Shown: positions 25,742 through 35,300 of the stretch, piece after piece
How the letters are laid out: each line of letters begins with the position of its first letter
Position numbering within the stretch: position 1 is the first letter of the stretch
Notes under the pieces: generated by a model
Told to the model about the DNA's origin: nothing
The model's database searches: none
Seen by the model: only the letters and a program-made list of their open reading frames with translations
Made by a program: the position numbers and the translations under genes
Assembly (NCBI GenBank): GCA_946406435.1
Contig: CAMJKP010000017.1
Span: 1 to 55,954, forward strand
Length of the DNA: 55,954 nt
Source of the DNA: an uncultured Prevotellaceae bacterium
GTDB lineage: Bacteria; Bacteroidota; Bacteroidia; Bacteroidales; Bacteroidaceae
Direction of reading: 5' to 3'

Positions 25742-26725
25742 TTATTTCCCAAACCACTTATTCCAAACAAACTTCAGCAAGAAGAACACGGCGATTGCTG
25801 AGAAGAAACCTGCGATTGCATCGACAGCATAGTGTGGGAGGAGATACACCGTACCCATGCAGAGGAAAATCCAAGGTATAGCCCAGATAAGCACAAACTT
25901 ATATTCCTTAAGCCATAGGGCGATAATCATCGTAAGCGTAGAAACACCGACATGAGAGCTTGGGAAGGCTGCTGTTGGGCGTTCTCCCGTCTCATGGGCT
26001 TTCTGAACAAGGTTACGGAACAAGCCATCCTCCCAACCAGGGATAGGAAGGCACTCCGTATGATTGGCAAAGTATGTTCCCACCTCTGGGAAATTTCCCT
26101 TTGCAATCTCATCAACTCCTACTGCGAGATAGTAATACTGAGGACCGGCAACAGGGAAAAGCACGAACACCACATAATACACGAAGAACGAGGTGATCAG
26201 TATGAACGAAACCTTCTGGAAATCCTCATATCGCTTATAGAACACATAGAACGTAAGCGAAACGAACATCAGGAAATAGAGCGAATAGCCCATAGCCATC
26301 AACTCCGATACTATATGACTTGGATATGCCTTGCTCCAAAGCAGAGCTGGTTGGAATCCGAACAACTTCTGATCCCATGCAGCAAATACATGGTCAAGGT
26401 TCTCAAAATGGCAGTTCAGCACATAGGTATCAGGATACCACCAACTCAATGTCACCAGAAGCAGTCCTATACGTGCTAAAGCCATTGCCCTGCAAGGCCA
26501 CACCCTATACACAAGCCATAATGCCAAGGTAAGCAGCACAACTCTTACGCGCCACCATACCAAAGCCTCGGGATCATGCAATGATGTAGAAGTGAATAAA
26601 ATGACAAGCAAGGTGAATACGGCATATATCACCATACCTATTTCCACAGGAAACAGCCATTTCATCGGCTTTTTCTCTGCACTTTTCAGAAACAAATCTG
26701 ACAATTTACTATTATTCTTAGCCAT
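25742..26725 (-). CDS. PAP2-family phosphatase / lipid head-group transferase
   Basis: A 327-residue membrane protein with about seven to eight hydrophobic segments. The acid-phosphatase motifs PTAAFPSSHVG near residues 251-261 and LLPHYAVDAIAGF near 298-310 supply the two catalytic histidines and the aspartate. The arrangement resembles the PAP2_3 group that includes inositol phosphorylceramide synthases, which would fit the sphingolipids of this phylum, but lipid specificity is inferred. Its start lies 4 bases after the stop of the epimerase gene, so the two are co-transcribed. Confidence 0.82.
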   Translation of the reverse strand: MAKNNSKLSDLFLKSAEKKPMKWLFPVEIGMVIYAVFTLLVILFTSTSLHDPEALVWWRVRVVLLTLALWLVYRVWPCRAMALARIGLLLVTLSWWYPDTYVLNCHFENLDHVFAAWDQKLFGFQPALLWSKAYPSHIVSELMAMGYSLYFLMFVSLTFYVFYKRYEDFQKVSFILITSFFVYYVVFVLFPVAGPQYYYLAVGVDEIAKGNFPEVGTYFANHTECLPIPGWEDGLFRNLVQKAHETGERPTAAFPSSHVGVSTLTMIIALWLKEYKFVLIWAIPWIFLCMGTVYLLPHYAVDAIAGFFSAIAVFFLLKFVWNKWFGK

Positions 26726-26729
26726 TTAT

Positions 26730-27725
26730 TTATAACCAACCGTTATCCTTATACCATGCGATAGCCTCTTTCACACCACGCTCCAGATTATACTCTGGCT
26801 TGAAGTCCATATCACGCTTTGCCGGAGTGATATCGCACATCCAGTTCCTCTGTTTCAGTATATTGAACTTATCATTATTCAATGCGCTCATCTTACCCGT
26901 CATCTTCATCCAACGGTCACCAATAGCGGTCACAATCCTCAACACCCATATAGGAGCCTTGATGCGGACAAGGAACTTTATTCCCAATTCCTTCTTGATA
27001 AGGTCAGAGAAAGTAACCGATTCATACACATCACCATCGCTCAGGAAATACGCTTTTCCCACGCATTCATCGTGCTCCATTGATTTGAAAACAGCCTGTA
27101 CCAAGTCCTTCACATAGATGAAAGTGATATCCTGACGGTCATATCCCACGGCAAAGTCGCTATGTCCCTTGATACTCTTCGCCATAAGGAAATAGTCGGT
27201 TTCACGAGGTCCATAAACACCTGTCGGGCGCAATACCACCAATGGAAGATTGTTTTGCTGAAAGAGCCATTTCTCTGCCTCATACTTACTCTTTCCGTAT
27301 GCCGTATTAGGCTGCGGAGTATCAGTATCGAGAATCTCTGTATGTGGCATCTTTTCACGAATAGCACCAAACACGCTCAGCGAAGAGAGGTAAACGAACC
27401 TTTTCATTGGCTGATTTGTTGCCTTCAACGCATTCACAAAGTTCTTTGTGCCCTCTGTGTTCACCTTGAAGAAATCCTCTGCCTTGATGCACTTCGTAGC
27501 ACCAGCCGCATGCACAACATAGTCGAAGGCATGATCAGCAAGGGCAGTCTTCAACTGCTCCACATCCCCAAAGTTCAGCTCAAGGAAATTGATACGCTCA
27601 TCCTTCAGGTACTTCCTGTTGGTACTCTTACGCACAGCAGCCCACACCTCAAGTCCGCGACTCAAAGCCTCTTCTACTATAAAACTGCCAATGAAGCCCG
27701 ATGCTCCAGTGATTAGAATCTTCAT
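26730..27725 (-). CDS. NAD(P)-dependent epimerase/dehydratase (extended SDR)
   Basis: A 331-residue extended short-chain dehydrogenase/reductase. The Rossmann motif GASGFIG is at residues 7-13 of the form starting MKILITGASG, and the catalytic YGKSKYEAE (YxxxK) is near 143-151. The ATG at 27725 is preferred because an upstream in-frame ATG lies in the -7 promoter region. Substrate may be a nucleotide sugar or a sterol/flavonoid-like lipid; pairing with a PAP2 enzyme suggests a lipid head-group or envelope role, which is inference. Confidence 0.85.
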   Translation of the reverse strand: MKILITGASGFIGSFIVEEALSRGLEVWAAVRKSTNRKYLKDERINFLELNFGDVEQLKTALADHAFDYVVHAAGATKCIKAEDFFKVNTEGTKNFVNALKATNQPMKRFVYLSSLSVFGAIREKMPHTEILDTDTPQPNTAYGKSKYEAEKWLFQQNNLPLVVLRPTGVYGPRETDYFLMAKSIKGHSDFAVGYDRQDITFIYVKDLVQAVFKSMEHDECVGKAYFLSDGDVYESVTFSDLIKKELGIKFLVRIKAPIWVLRIVTAIGDRWMKMTGKMSALNNDKFNILKQRNWMCDITPAKRDMDFKPEYNLERGVKEAIAWYKDNGWL

Positions 27726-27746
27726 AATGTTATAATAATTTTCGTG

Positions 27747-27754
27747 CAAAGATA
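27747..27754 (-). promoter_or_regulatory. -7 element of the epimerase-PAP2 operon
   Basis: TATCTTTG on the minus strand, 21 bases before the ATG at 27725; the predicted leader is about 15 bases. Confidence 0.65.
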
Positions 27755-27860
27755 CTAAAATTATTCATTATTTTATGATGAAAACAGCATAAAAATCGCA
27801 CTATTGGCAAATTAATAAAAAATTAACATCCCAAAATTACCAATTCTCAATTTTATTTCG

Positions 27861-27868
27861 TATGTTTG
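27861..27868 (+). promoter_or_regulatory. -7 element of rnr
   Basis: TATGTTTG followed by CAGC gives a predicted start near 27874 and a leader of about 185 bases that contains the palindromic repeat 27894-28043. Confidence 0.6.
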
Positions 27869-27893
27869 CAGCATAAATTAACTAAGTATAAGT

Positions 27894-28043
27894 AGTACGA
27901 AGGAGTACAAGGAGTTATTCGCAAGGCTCATCAAGCTATGCAAGTCAAGTAGTACAAGACAAATGTCTTTATTGCTTTGGGCTATGGTCGATTTTTACTA
28001 TCGTCTTGTACTCCTTTCACTTCTTGTTACTCCTTGTACTCCT
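27894..28043. repeat. GGAGTACAAGGAGT palindromic repeat, copy 2, in the rnr leader
   Basis: Outer arms AGGAGTACAAGGAGT (27901-27915) and ACTCCTTGTACTCCT (28029-28043) are perfect complements. Inner arms AGTACAAGAC and GTCTTGTACT pair inside them. The right arm ends 16 bases before the rnr ATG. The spacer includes a TTCGCAAGGCTCATCAAGC module found elsewhere in the window. Confidence 0.8.
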
Positions 28044-28059
28044 AAACAAAAAAGACAAT

Positions 28060-30309
28060 ATGGCAAAAGGAAAGAAAGCAGGTAAAAAGCTAAACAAGAA
28101 ACAAATGGGTGCTCTTCTGGAAGAATTCTTCCAAGAGAATCCTGGTAAGGCATATTCTTTCAAAGAGATATTCCACAAGTGCCATCTCGATACGCATCCT
28201 CTGAAGATGCTCGCTATCGACGTGCTTGAGGAAATGGCATGGGACGATTTCCTGTCTCGTGTAAGTGAGAACTCCTACAAGCTCAACCAGAACGGTTCGG
28301 TTCTTGAAGGCACGTTCGTCACCAAGTTCAATGGCAAGTGCTCTTTCTTGCCCGACGGCTCCGACAAGCCTATCTTCGTGGCTGAGCGTAACTCCATGTG
28401 GGCTCTCAACGGCGACCGTGTCAAGGTGTCAATGATGGCACGACGTGCAAAGCATATCCGTGAGGCACAGGTTATCGAGATTATCAAGAGGGCAAAGGAT
28501 CAGTTTGTCGGAATAATAAAGGCCGACCGCGAACTTACCTACCTCGTACCAACCGACCCGATGACAGTCAGCATCTTTATCCCGAAGCGTAAGCTGAAGG
28601 ATGCCAAGGATGGTGACAGAGCCGTTGTAAAGGTAATTGAATGGCCTGATGCAGAGCACAGAAGCATAGTGGCAGGCGTTGTCGATGTCCTCGGAAAACA
28701 GGGCGACAACGATGCAGAGATGAACACTATCCTTGCTCAGTATGGTCTTCCTTATAAATATCCAAAGGCTGTGGAAGATGCTGCCAACAAGATTAGCGAT
28801 GAGATCACGCCCGATGAAATCGCACGTCGTGAGGATTTCCGCGATGTCTTCACTTGTACTATCGACCCTCACGATGCCAAGGACTTCGATGATGCCCTCA
28901 GTATTCGCCGTCTTGACAACGGACAATGGGAAGTAGGAGTGCATATCGCCGATGTTAGCCATTACGTAACAGAAGGTTCTGTAATCGACAAAGAGGCGAG
29001 GGAACGCGCCACAAGTATCTATCTCGTGGACCGTACCATTCCTATGCTTCCAGAACGACTCTGTAACTATATCTGCTCACTCCGTCCTGATGAGGATAAG
29101 CTCGCATACTCCGTTGTCTTCAATCTCGACAACGATGCAAAGGTGAAGTCATACCGCATCGTCCACACCGTGATACGAAGCAACCGCCGCTATGCCTACG
29201 AGGAAGTGCAGGATATTCTCAACGATAACCTCAACCCTAACCCAAAAGTTGAGTTGCCAGAGCTTCCAATGGCTAATGCCGATGAAATCGAGAAAAAAGA
29301 GGCTAAAGGTCAGTTAAAAGGTGAGAATGCCTATCTCCTCCTTACCCTCGACCGTCTTGCCAAGCTCCTACGTGCCCAGCGTTTCAAGAATGGTGCCGTG
29401 AAGTTCGACCGTGAGGAGATGCGTTTCGACATCGACGAGACTGGCAAGCCTATCCGCTGCTATTTCAAGCGCTCAAAGGACGCCAACAAACTCATCGAGG
29501 AGTTCATGCTCCTTGCCAACCGTACTGTAGCCGAGAGTGTAGGTCGTGTGGCAAAGGGTAAGGTAGCCAAGACATTACCTTATCGTGTTCACGACGATCC
29601 AGATCCACAGAAGCTCGAAACCCTCAAGTCATTCGTTGCCAAGTTCGGATATAAGATGAAGAGTACAGGCACAAAGGGTGCTACGGCTCGTTCTCTCAAT
29701 CAGCTCATGGATAGCGTTGAGGGCAAGAAGGAGTCAAATGTCATCCAGCTCGTTGCCCTCCGTGCAATGATGAAGGCGAAGTATTCTGTTCATAACATCG
29801 GACACTTCGGACTCGCATTCGACTACTATACCCATTTCACCTCCCCTATCCGCCGTTATCCTGACACAATGGTTCACCGCCTTCTCACTCGCTATGAGCA
29901 GGGAGGAAAGTCAGCCAATAAGGATAAGTACGAGGAGCTTTGCGAACACTCAAGCGAGATGGAGCAGATAGCAGCCAATGCCGAGCGCGACTCTATCAAG
30001 TATAAGATGGTGGAGTTCATGAGCCAGTACATCGGATATGAGTTTGATGCCCATATCTCAGGTATCACAAGCTACGGCATATATTGCGAGATTGACGAGA
30101 ACCATTGCGAAGGCATGGTGCGCATCGAGGATCTCGACGATGACTACTACGAGTTCGACGAGAAGAACTACTGCCTCATCGGTCGCCGCCGCCACCACAC
30201 CTATCAGCTTGGTGACGAGCTCCGCATCAAGGTAGCAAAGGCAAATCTCGAAAAGAAACAGCTCGACTTCGTGCTTGCGGAAGAGGTAGGAAAGAAAAGC
30301 AATAAGTAA
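28060..30309 (+). CDS. rnr: Ribonuclease R
   Basis: RNase R is a 3'-5' exoribonuclease that degrades structured RNA. The 749-residue protein starts MAKGKKAGKK, has cold-shock-type OB domains at about 65-220, and the RNB catalytic domain at about 255-590 with DPHDAKDFDDALS near 269-281, where the metal-binding aspartates lie. HFTSPIRRYPDTMVHRLL is near 593-610, and an S1 domain (about 640-735) follows. The frame opens 18 codons upstream in the repeat, but that stretch is not family-like. The basic C-terminus is short. Confidence 0.95.
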   Translation: MAKGKKAGKKLNKKQMGALLEEFFQENPGKAYSFKEIFHKCHLDTHPLKMLAIDVLEEMAWDDFLSRVSENSYKLNQNGSVLEGTFVTKFNGKCSFLPDGSDKPIFVAERNSMWALNGDRVKVSMMARRAKHIREAQVIEIIKRAKDQFVGIIKADRELTYLVPTDPMTVSIFIPKRKLKDAKDGDRAVVKVIEWPDAEHRSIVAGVVDVLGKQGDNDAEMNTILAQYGLPYKYPKAVEDAANKISDEITPDEIARREDFRDVFTCTIDPHDAKDFDDALSIRRLDNGQWEVGVHIADVSHYVTEGSVIDKEARERATSIYLVDRTIPMLPERLCNYICSLRPDEDKLAYSVVFNLDNDAKVKSYRIVHTVIRSNRRYAYEEVQDILNDNLNPNPKVELPELPMANADEIEKKEAKGQLKGENAYLLLTLDRLAKLLRAQRFKNGAVKFDREEMRFDIDETGKPIRCYFKRSKDANKLIEEFMLLANRTVAESVGRVAKGKVAKTLPYRVHDDPDPQKLETLKSFVAKFGYKMKSTGTKGATARSLNQLMDSVEGKKESNVIQLVALRAMMKAKYSVHNIGHFGLAFDYYTHFTSPIRRYPDTMVHRLLTRYEQGGKSANKDKYEELCEHSSEMEQIAANAERDSIKYKMVEFMSQYIGYEFDAHISGITSYGIYCEIDENHCEGMVRIEDLDDDYYEFDEKNYCLIGRRRHHTYQLGDELRIKVAKANLEKKQLDFVLAEEVGKKSNK

Positions 30310-30360
30310 ACATATAACGCGAATTCGGGCAAATTAATCGCCTGGCAGCAAGCTACTTTT

Positions 30361-30624
30361 AACTGACACTCCCTATCTGCGTAATATTTCAATTTTTATC
30401 AAGAATTTGAGAAATAGAGAAAATTGAATTAATGCGAAAGAGAGAAATTGCTACTTGCGTAGCATTGGAATAGTCTTGATTGGCAGGAGCGTAAGCGACC
30501 TTTCTCAAAATCTCCAAAATTCAAAAAGAGAACATCTCAAATTCTCTAATTCTTGATAAAAAGATTTGTAAGATTGGGAACTCGCTTTAGCCTGTTGAGC
30601 CTTAGCGAAAAATTATTGTCAGTT
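30361..30624. repeat. MITE-like element copy 1 with AACTGACA termini
   Basis: Bounded by AACTGACA and TTGTCAGTT. Inside, TATCAAGAATTTGAGAA pairs with TTCTCTAATTCTTGATA, and the centre contains GCTACTTGCGTAGC and GGAGCGTAAGCGACC. A second copy with the same core, in the same orientation, lies at 45969-46250. Confidence 0.75.
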
Positions 30625-30680
30625 CAAGCACCAAAGGTGCGTTTATATTGAGATTTGTTGAACTCACATACTATAACGTT

Positions 30681-30707
30681 GAAAGGCTCACATTGCGTGA
30701 GCCTTTC
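30681..30707 (+). terminator. Hairpin GAAAGGCTCAC / GTGAGCCTTTC
   Basis: An 11-bp perfect stem over a five-base loop followed by TTGTTTGT. It is a good intrinsic terminator shape about 370 bases after rnr. A related GGCTCAC hairpin lies at 51820-51838. Confidence 0.55.
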
Positions 30708-31089
30708 TTGTTTGTGTCATCGGTGATCATCTTGAAAACCATATTGGGGGGTACAATTTATCGTGAAGTTCGCTATATCTATTTGCGCATAGGTTACTAC
30801 CTCGCCTACAATCCTTTCTGCAGCAAATAGCCTATTATGTCTCTTTTTTATTTATTATGTGTTTAGATTACTTTTATTTTCTCTCTTTCCTTGGACGTAT
30901 CTCAAATGCTCAGGTTTAACAATAAACGCAACAATAAGATACTTTCGTATCATTTTTGAACACGAAATTTTTCGCAAGGCTCAACAAACAAAAACAAGTT
31001 ATCTTTCATTTAACCCTTCCTCCCATGTAAGTCCCTTGTGACTCCCATGTAAGTCCCATTATTGAGAACGGATTTGAAACGGTTTTGAA

Positions 31090-31150
31090 ACGGAACTGAA
31101 GCGAAGGTAGAGCGGAGGCATAGCGAAGGCATAGCGAAGGATCAACGGAG
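31090..31150. repeat. Degenerate AGCGAAGGCAT tandem array
   Basis: About five imperfect units of AGCGGAGGCAT/AGCGAAGGCAT follow one another just before the large palindrome. No coding signal is seen. Confidence 0.6.
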
Positions 31151-31205
31151 GCATCACAAGCTTTGAATTGCGATGCTCACTTTTACAGAAAGAAAAACAG
31201 AATTT

Positions 31206-31541
31206 TTACACTACTCGTCAACTCATCACCCGCAACGTTGTAATGATGTGTGCATCAGAGAATTACAACGGTGATTCATCTCGTTTCACTCGTCACCCAC
31301 TCATCACCTTTATGTAGTATATCCATCTGATATTGAATAAGTTGCAAGGTTTATTCACTCGTCACCTTTTTTAGGGTGACGAGTGAAGAGAGGGCAAATT
31401 GCGCGTATAACATTCACATTCTCAATAAGATACAACTATTTTGGTGATGAGTGTGGTGACGAGTGGTATAGGGTGAATTATCACTATAAACCTCAATGTC
31501 ACAATAACTTACAGCGTTACGGGTGATGAGTGACGAGTTTT
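31206..31541. repeat. Large triple-nested palindrome built from ACTCGTCACC/GGTGATGAGT
   Basis: Outer arms CAACTCATCACCCG (left) pair with CGGGTGATGAGTG (right). Middle arms TCACTCGTCACCCACTCATC pair with GATGAGTGTGGTGACGAGTG around 31286-31308 and 31439-31463. An inner hairpin TTCACTCGTCACC-TTTTTTA-GGTGACGAGTGAA lies near 31351-31388. The whole can fold into one long structure. Confidence 0.75.
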
Positions 31542-31633
31542 TTGAAAACTCTTTTTCTGAAAACGTAATTGCAATGTGTAGATTGCAATTTCTGAATTTA
31601 CAGGAAATGGAAACCTCTACTCGACTAATATAA

Positions 31634-31672
31634 AAAACTCCCTGCAATGCAAAGCACATTACAGGGAGTTTT
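31634..31672 (-). terminator. Terminator of the DUF4160-DUF2442 pair
   Basis: On the minus strand AAACTCCCTGTAATG pairs with CATTGCAGGGAGTTT and is followed by TTT. It begins 24 bases after the DUF2442 stop codon. Confidence 0.8.
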
Positions 31673-31695
31673 ATTATGTAAAGAACTTTTCAACT

Positions 31696-31962
31696 TTATG
31701 CTTCGTGACTGAATTTCTGATAGTCACCAAGCAATTGCTCTATGTGGATTACTTCTGGGCATGAATCCCATGTGACGCCTCCACCTATAAGATACCAATT
31801 CTTACGTTCTTTTACAGAAACACGACGTAAGCATGGAAAAGCAGAGGTTGGCATGACAATAGATCGCCCATCGACTAAATCCACTTGCCATTTACCACGT
31901 ATAGGAAATGATACATTCTTAATCTGTGGCACTACATCCCAATATCCTTCCTTCTTAAACAT
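31696..31962 (-). CDS. DUF2442 domain protein
   Basis: An 88-residue protein with the DUF2442 pattern: a beta-hairpin start (WQVDLVDGRSIVMPTSAFPCL, about residues 25-45), an ERKNWYLIGGGVTWDSCPEVI segment near 52-72 and a final IEQLLGD helix. It lies 6 bases after the DUF4160 gene. DUF4160 and DUF2442 genes are often adjacent and have been proposed as a toxin-antitoxin-like module; neither reaction is established. Length is normal. Confidence 0.75.
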   Translation of the reverse strand: MFKKEGYWDVVPQIKNVSFPIRGKWQVDLVDGRSIVMPTSAFPCLRRVSVKERKNWYLIGGGVTWDSCPEVIHIEQLLGDYQKFSHEA

Positions 31963-31968
31963 AATATC

Positions 31969-32259
31969 CTATTTTTTAATTTTTATCATTTTTATTGTCT
32001 TACCTTCCTTGAAACTCTGCCATTGATTTATGAGCTTTTCTTTATATTGCTCTGCAAGTTGAAGAACCTGTTTTACTTGAGCATCGGTTAAATCTCCTTG
32101 CTTTGCAAGTTCAACATTTGGTTCTAACCATATCTTGCACAAATTCTGTGTGTCTTTCTTACCCACATGAACATGTGCACGATTTTCATTGAAATCCTTA
32201 TTGTAAAATAAGAATATCCAAATAATCTTTGCCGTGATATAAAGCAGAACCTTTGGCAT
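31969..32259 (-). CDS. DUF4160 domain protein
   Basis: A 96-residue protein that starts MPKVLLYITAKIIWIFLFYNKD and continues ENRAHVHVGKKD and KIWLEPNVELAKQGDLTD, the DUF4160 signature (H.HV followed by a WLEP motif). The ATG at 32259 is chosen because the upstream frame opens inside the promoter. It pairs with the DUF2442 gene 6 bases downstream and lies next to the helicase operon, but has its own promoter. Confidence 0.75.
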   Translation of the reverse strand: MPKVLLYITAKIIWIFLFYNKDFNENRAHVHVGKKDTQNLCKIWLEPNVELAKQGDLTDAQVKQVLQLAEQYKEKLINQWQSFKEGKTIKMIKIKK

Positions 32260-32298
32260 TTTAATAAAAGAGCATAAAGACCTATATTTAATCTGCTG

Positions 32299-32330
32299 CA
32301 AAAATAAGAAAACTTTTACATATCTCCAAA
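32299..32330 (-). promoter_or_regulatory. Promoter of the DUF4160-DUF2442 pair
   Basis: On the minus strand TTTG (32327-32330), a 20-base spacer and TATTTTTG (32299-32306) match the Bacteroidota consensus; the leader to 32259 is about 35 bases. It lies 34 bases after the helicase stop. Confidence 0.75.
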
Positions 32331-32363
32331 ATAATTTGCAAAAAAGTTTTTTCTCAGCAATAC

Positions 32364-35300
32364 CTAAATTTGGGTAAACTGTTTAGAAAAACCAAAAACA
32401 GTTATCGGATTATATACCCCTTTTAATCGCCCTATTAGTTTGTTGACATACTTTTCTGACCATAGCGGATGTGTCAATATGAATTTCTGTCCGTATGGAT
32501 CATCACCTATAATAGTTCCCTCAGTTTCTGTTGTTGTATATCCATTCTTTGCCAACATGTTTTTTATTGTGACAAATACAAAGTTATACCAATAGGGAAC
32601 AGAGAAATCAATATTTGCTTCACTATCTTTAGCCAATCTCGCAATATCAAGACCAAGTCGCCAATCAAGTAACTGATGAACATTCTGATTTGAGAAATCC
32701 CTGATGCAATCATAACAAGAAGATGTACAGCCTTCCTCATGACTCTTAGAAGTAAGTTGTTTATAGATTTCGCCACCTTCTGCCAATGGTGCTACTATCG
32801 CTTGCTCAGGAACCTCACGATATTTCTTCCCACTAAGGTAGTTGCAATACCCTGCACCATTTTCAAGATTCTCTACGAGAAAAACCTCTGCTCGTTTTGT
32901 TGCAGGAACTATATAGAAACCAACATTAAGCTCAGAAGAGTCAATATCTAAATATGAAGATATAGACTTGCGAACTAGATACCCCCATGATAGAAATGCT
33001 GCGCGAACAGCAAAACTATTGGGATTATCATTAAAAACAGGTGACAAACAAATGTTTTCCCTAACTTTGGCAACGGAAAGGGTAAGGACACCTGTAGTTT
33101 TTGAAGAATAAAACGCATATTTCGATTCAAAATCCAATCGGATAGCCTTACGAATATCTTCAGGATAAGCATCTCTTGATATATATATACCCTTTTGGTT
33201 CTTACCGAGATTATAAAAATCTCCATTGTTATCGTTGACAAGATGAACAAGTCCCTGAGACGGAATGGTGTTGTTACGAATAGTCATATTTGCTACTTGA
33301 GGACACTCTGAAAGCGATTGCTCACAATCAAGCTTTATATCGCTATTCGGAGAATACCAGTCATAGCTACCATTGAAATCCTGTGGTTTTATATTATAGT
33401 CAACACAGAATCCCAAAGGTGAACATATCTTTACACTCTCCATTTCATTCTCACACACAGGACATTTACCTTCTTCATCGCTAATAGTTGAATATCCACA
33501 ATTCTTACACCTATATAGCGGATGACGATATAGATTTAATGAATTATGCTTTACCTGAATAGCATGACTTGATTTGTTATATTCATAATCTACCACTCCT
33601 ACAGCTCTGAAAACCTTTTTGTCTTTTACGATTTCATGACCTGGTGCAAATGAACTAAGAGCCATGTCAATGTCTCGTGACACAACATCCTCTGCCGGAA
33701 GTTTTAGAGGCTCACTCAAATACAAATTTCTTGTTCTTGTTGGAAAACCAAACATCGGAAGTAAACCTGCATTTGCCAGTCTTTCACTAAGGAATTCTTG
33801 AGTAAAATCATCGCTTGATGCAATCTCTGATATTCTGCCTATCAAATGTTCATAAATATAATTGAATATTTCAATTTTTTGCTTTTTCGTAATTTCTGTA
33901 CCTTTAGTTATAACAGAGATTATACGTTTTACTTCCTGCTCATTTCTTTGCAGCCAGTTTTCAACAGTCTGCTTATTATGTTCCCAAGAATCAATAGTTC
34001 CAAAATTACCATGTACACTTTCATTATTGACAGAATCTTTTTTTAATGCTGCATACAGAATTTCCTTAAAAATGATTCTCTCTGCAATTTCTTGTGTTCT
34101 GACCTCTAGATATGGATCTTTGGGGGTATCAGAAACCATACGATTATATTCTAAGAAATTAGTCTGGTCATGGCTCAATGATCTTGCCACAGTAAGTGCA
34201 ATAGACAGAGGATTTCCTCTACGTCCTGCACGACCAACACGCTGTTGATAATTGAAACGCTGTGGAGGAACATTGCCCATCATTACCGCAGACAACGAAC
34301 CTATATCAACACCTGCCTCCATTGTTGTTGTTACACTTAGCAAGTCAATACCATCAACTATCGGATTCTCTGTTTCAAGGAAAATATCTTGAAAGAGTCT
34401 TTGACGCTTCCTTGAATCCTCTTTTGATGTCTGTCCTGTCATTTCTTCACAATGCAAGCGATATACATTCTCTGTTGAATTCAGCAAGGTGAGATAATAG
34501 TCGTTAGGATTACTAACTTCCTCTTCTGTCAATATGTGTGGTTTTCCAAGTTTATGGAAACAGTTGATACATATACCATTAGCATGGTGCATATGGGTAG
34601 TCTTACAACGTGGACAAACCCAATACTGTGACCCTGTAGATGCCTTTACAAATGAAAGACCATCACCTGTCAATAATACAACATTTCTATCAATGATGCT
34701 TCTGCTCCTTAGATTCTCGCGAAGACGGTCAATAATACTATCTACAAATACTTTGTCACGCTTATGATATACCTCTTTGATTAAGTTACGTACAGCCATT
34801 GGAAAACTGTCTGTTGCAGGATATTTTGAAGGGATTCCCTTAATCCTTTTCTTTTCACCAAGGATTCTTATTACGGAACAGGCAAGTTCTCTCATCATAC
34901 TATCCTCTATTGTTCGGGTTGGCGCAAGATAACCAAGTTTCAATTCCTCAAAAGAACCACTTTTATTAGAAAAGATACTACCAAGTTGTTCTACCTTATT
35001 TGACCAATGGATATCGTCATTAAAGTTCCTCTTATTGTCACCTGATTCTGGCTTCAGTTTTAGAGTGGTGAAATCATAAAGTTCACTCCAAATACCTACC
35101 GATGGTTTTTCTGAGAACGAAGGTTTCGGGCCAGCAGGATTCATTCCTAATGATAGTATCTTCTCGAAAACCTCATTCTCTATGTTATCTATTCTTAAGC
35201 CATTAGAAGTCTGAAGAAAAGTATTTAGCTTCTCTATCTGATCTTCTGTTGCCCATTGCTTTTGTTCCCATTCTATAATTTGGGCATAATCCCTGTATTT

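Larger units (their letters stand above)
30310..31695. other. 1.4-kb non-coding, repeat-rich gap
   Basis: No convincing gene is present. It holds a 264-bp MITE-like element (30361-30624), a hairpin (30681-30707), a stray module near 30968, AGTCCCATG units (31021-31060), an AGCGAAGGCAT tandem array (31090-31150), a large GTGATGAGTG palindrome (31206-31541) and a terminator (31634-31672). Short frames such as 31414-31659 on the minus strand overlap the palindrome and look spurious. Confidence 0.7.

Noticed and set aside
25952..26479. A 175-residue plus-strand frame opposite the PAP2 gene
   Set aside because: It is the antisense shadow of a well-supported membrane-protein gene and shows no domain pattern of its own.
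27162..27716. A 184-residue plus-strand frame opposite the epimerase
   Set aside because: It is antisense to a clear SDR gene; the translated sequence shows no family features.
30648..30830. A 60-residue plus-strand frame after rnr
   Set aside because: It overlaps the end of the MITE-like region and a terminator hairpin and has no recognisable features.
31206..31541. Repeated ACTCGTCACC/GTGATGAGTG units as a CRISPR array
   Set aside because: The units are inverted relative to each other, irregularly spaced and not separated by unique spacers of equal length; no cas gene is present.
31414..31659. An 81-residue minus-strand frame as a gene
   Set aside because: It lies across the right side of the large palindrome, has no family-like sequence or promoter, and its residues follow the repeat.
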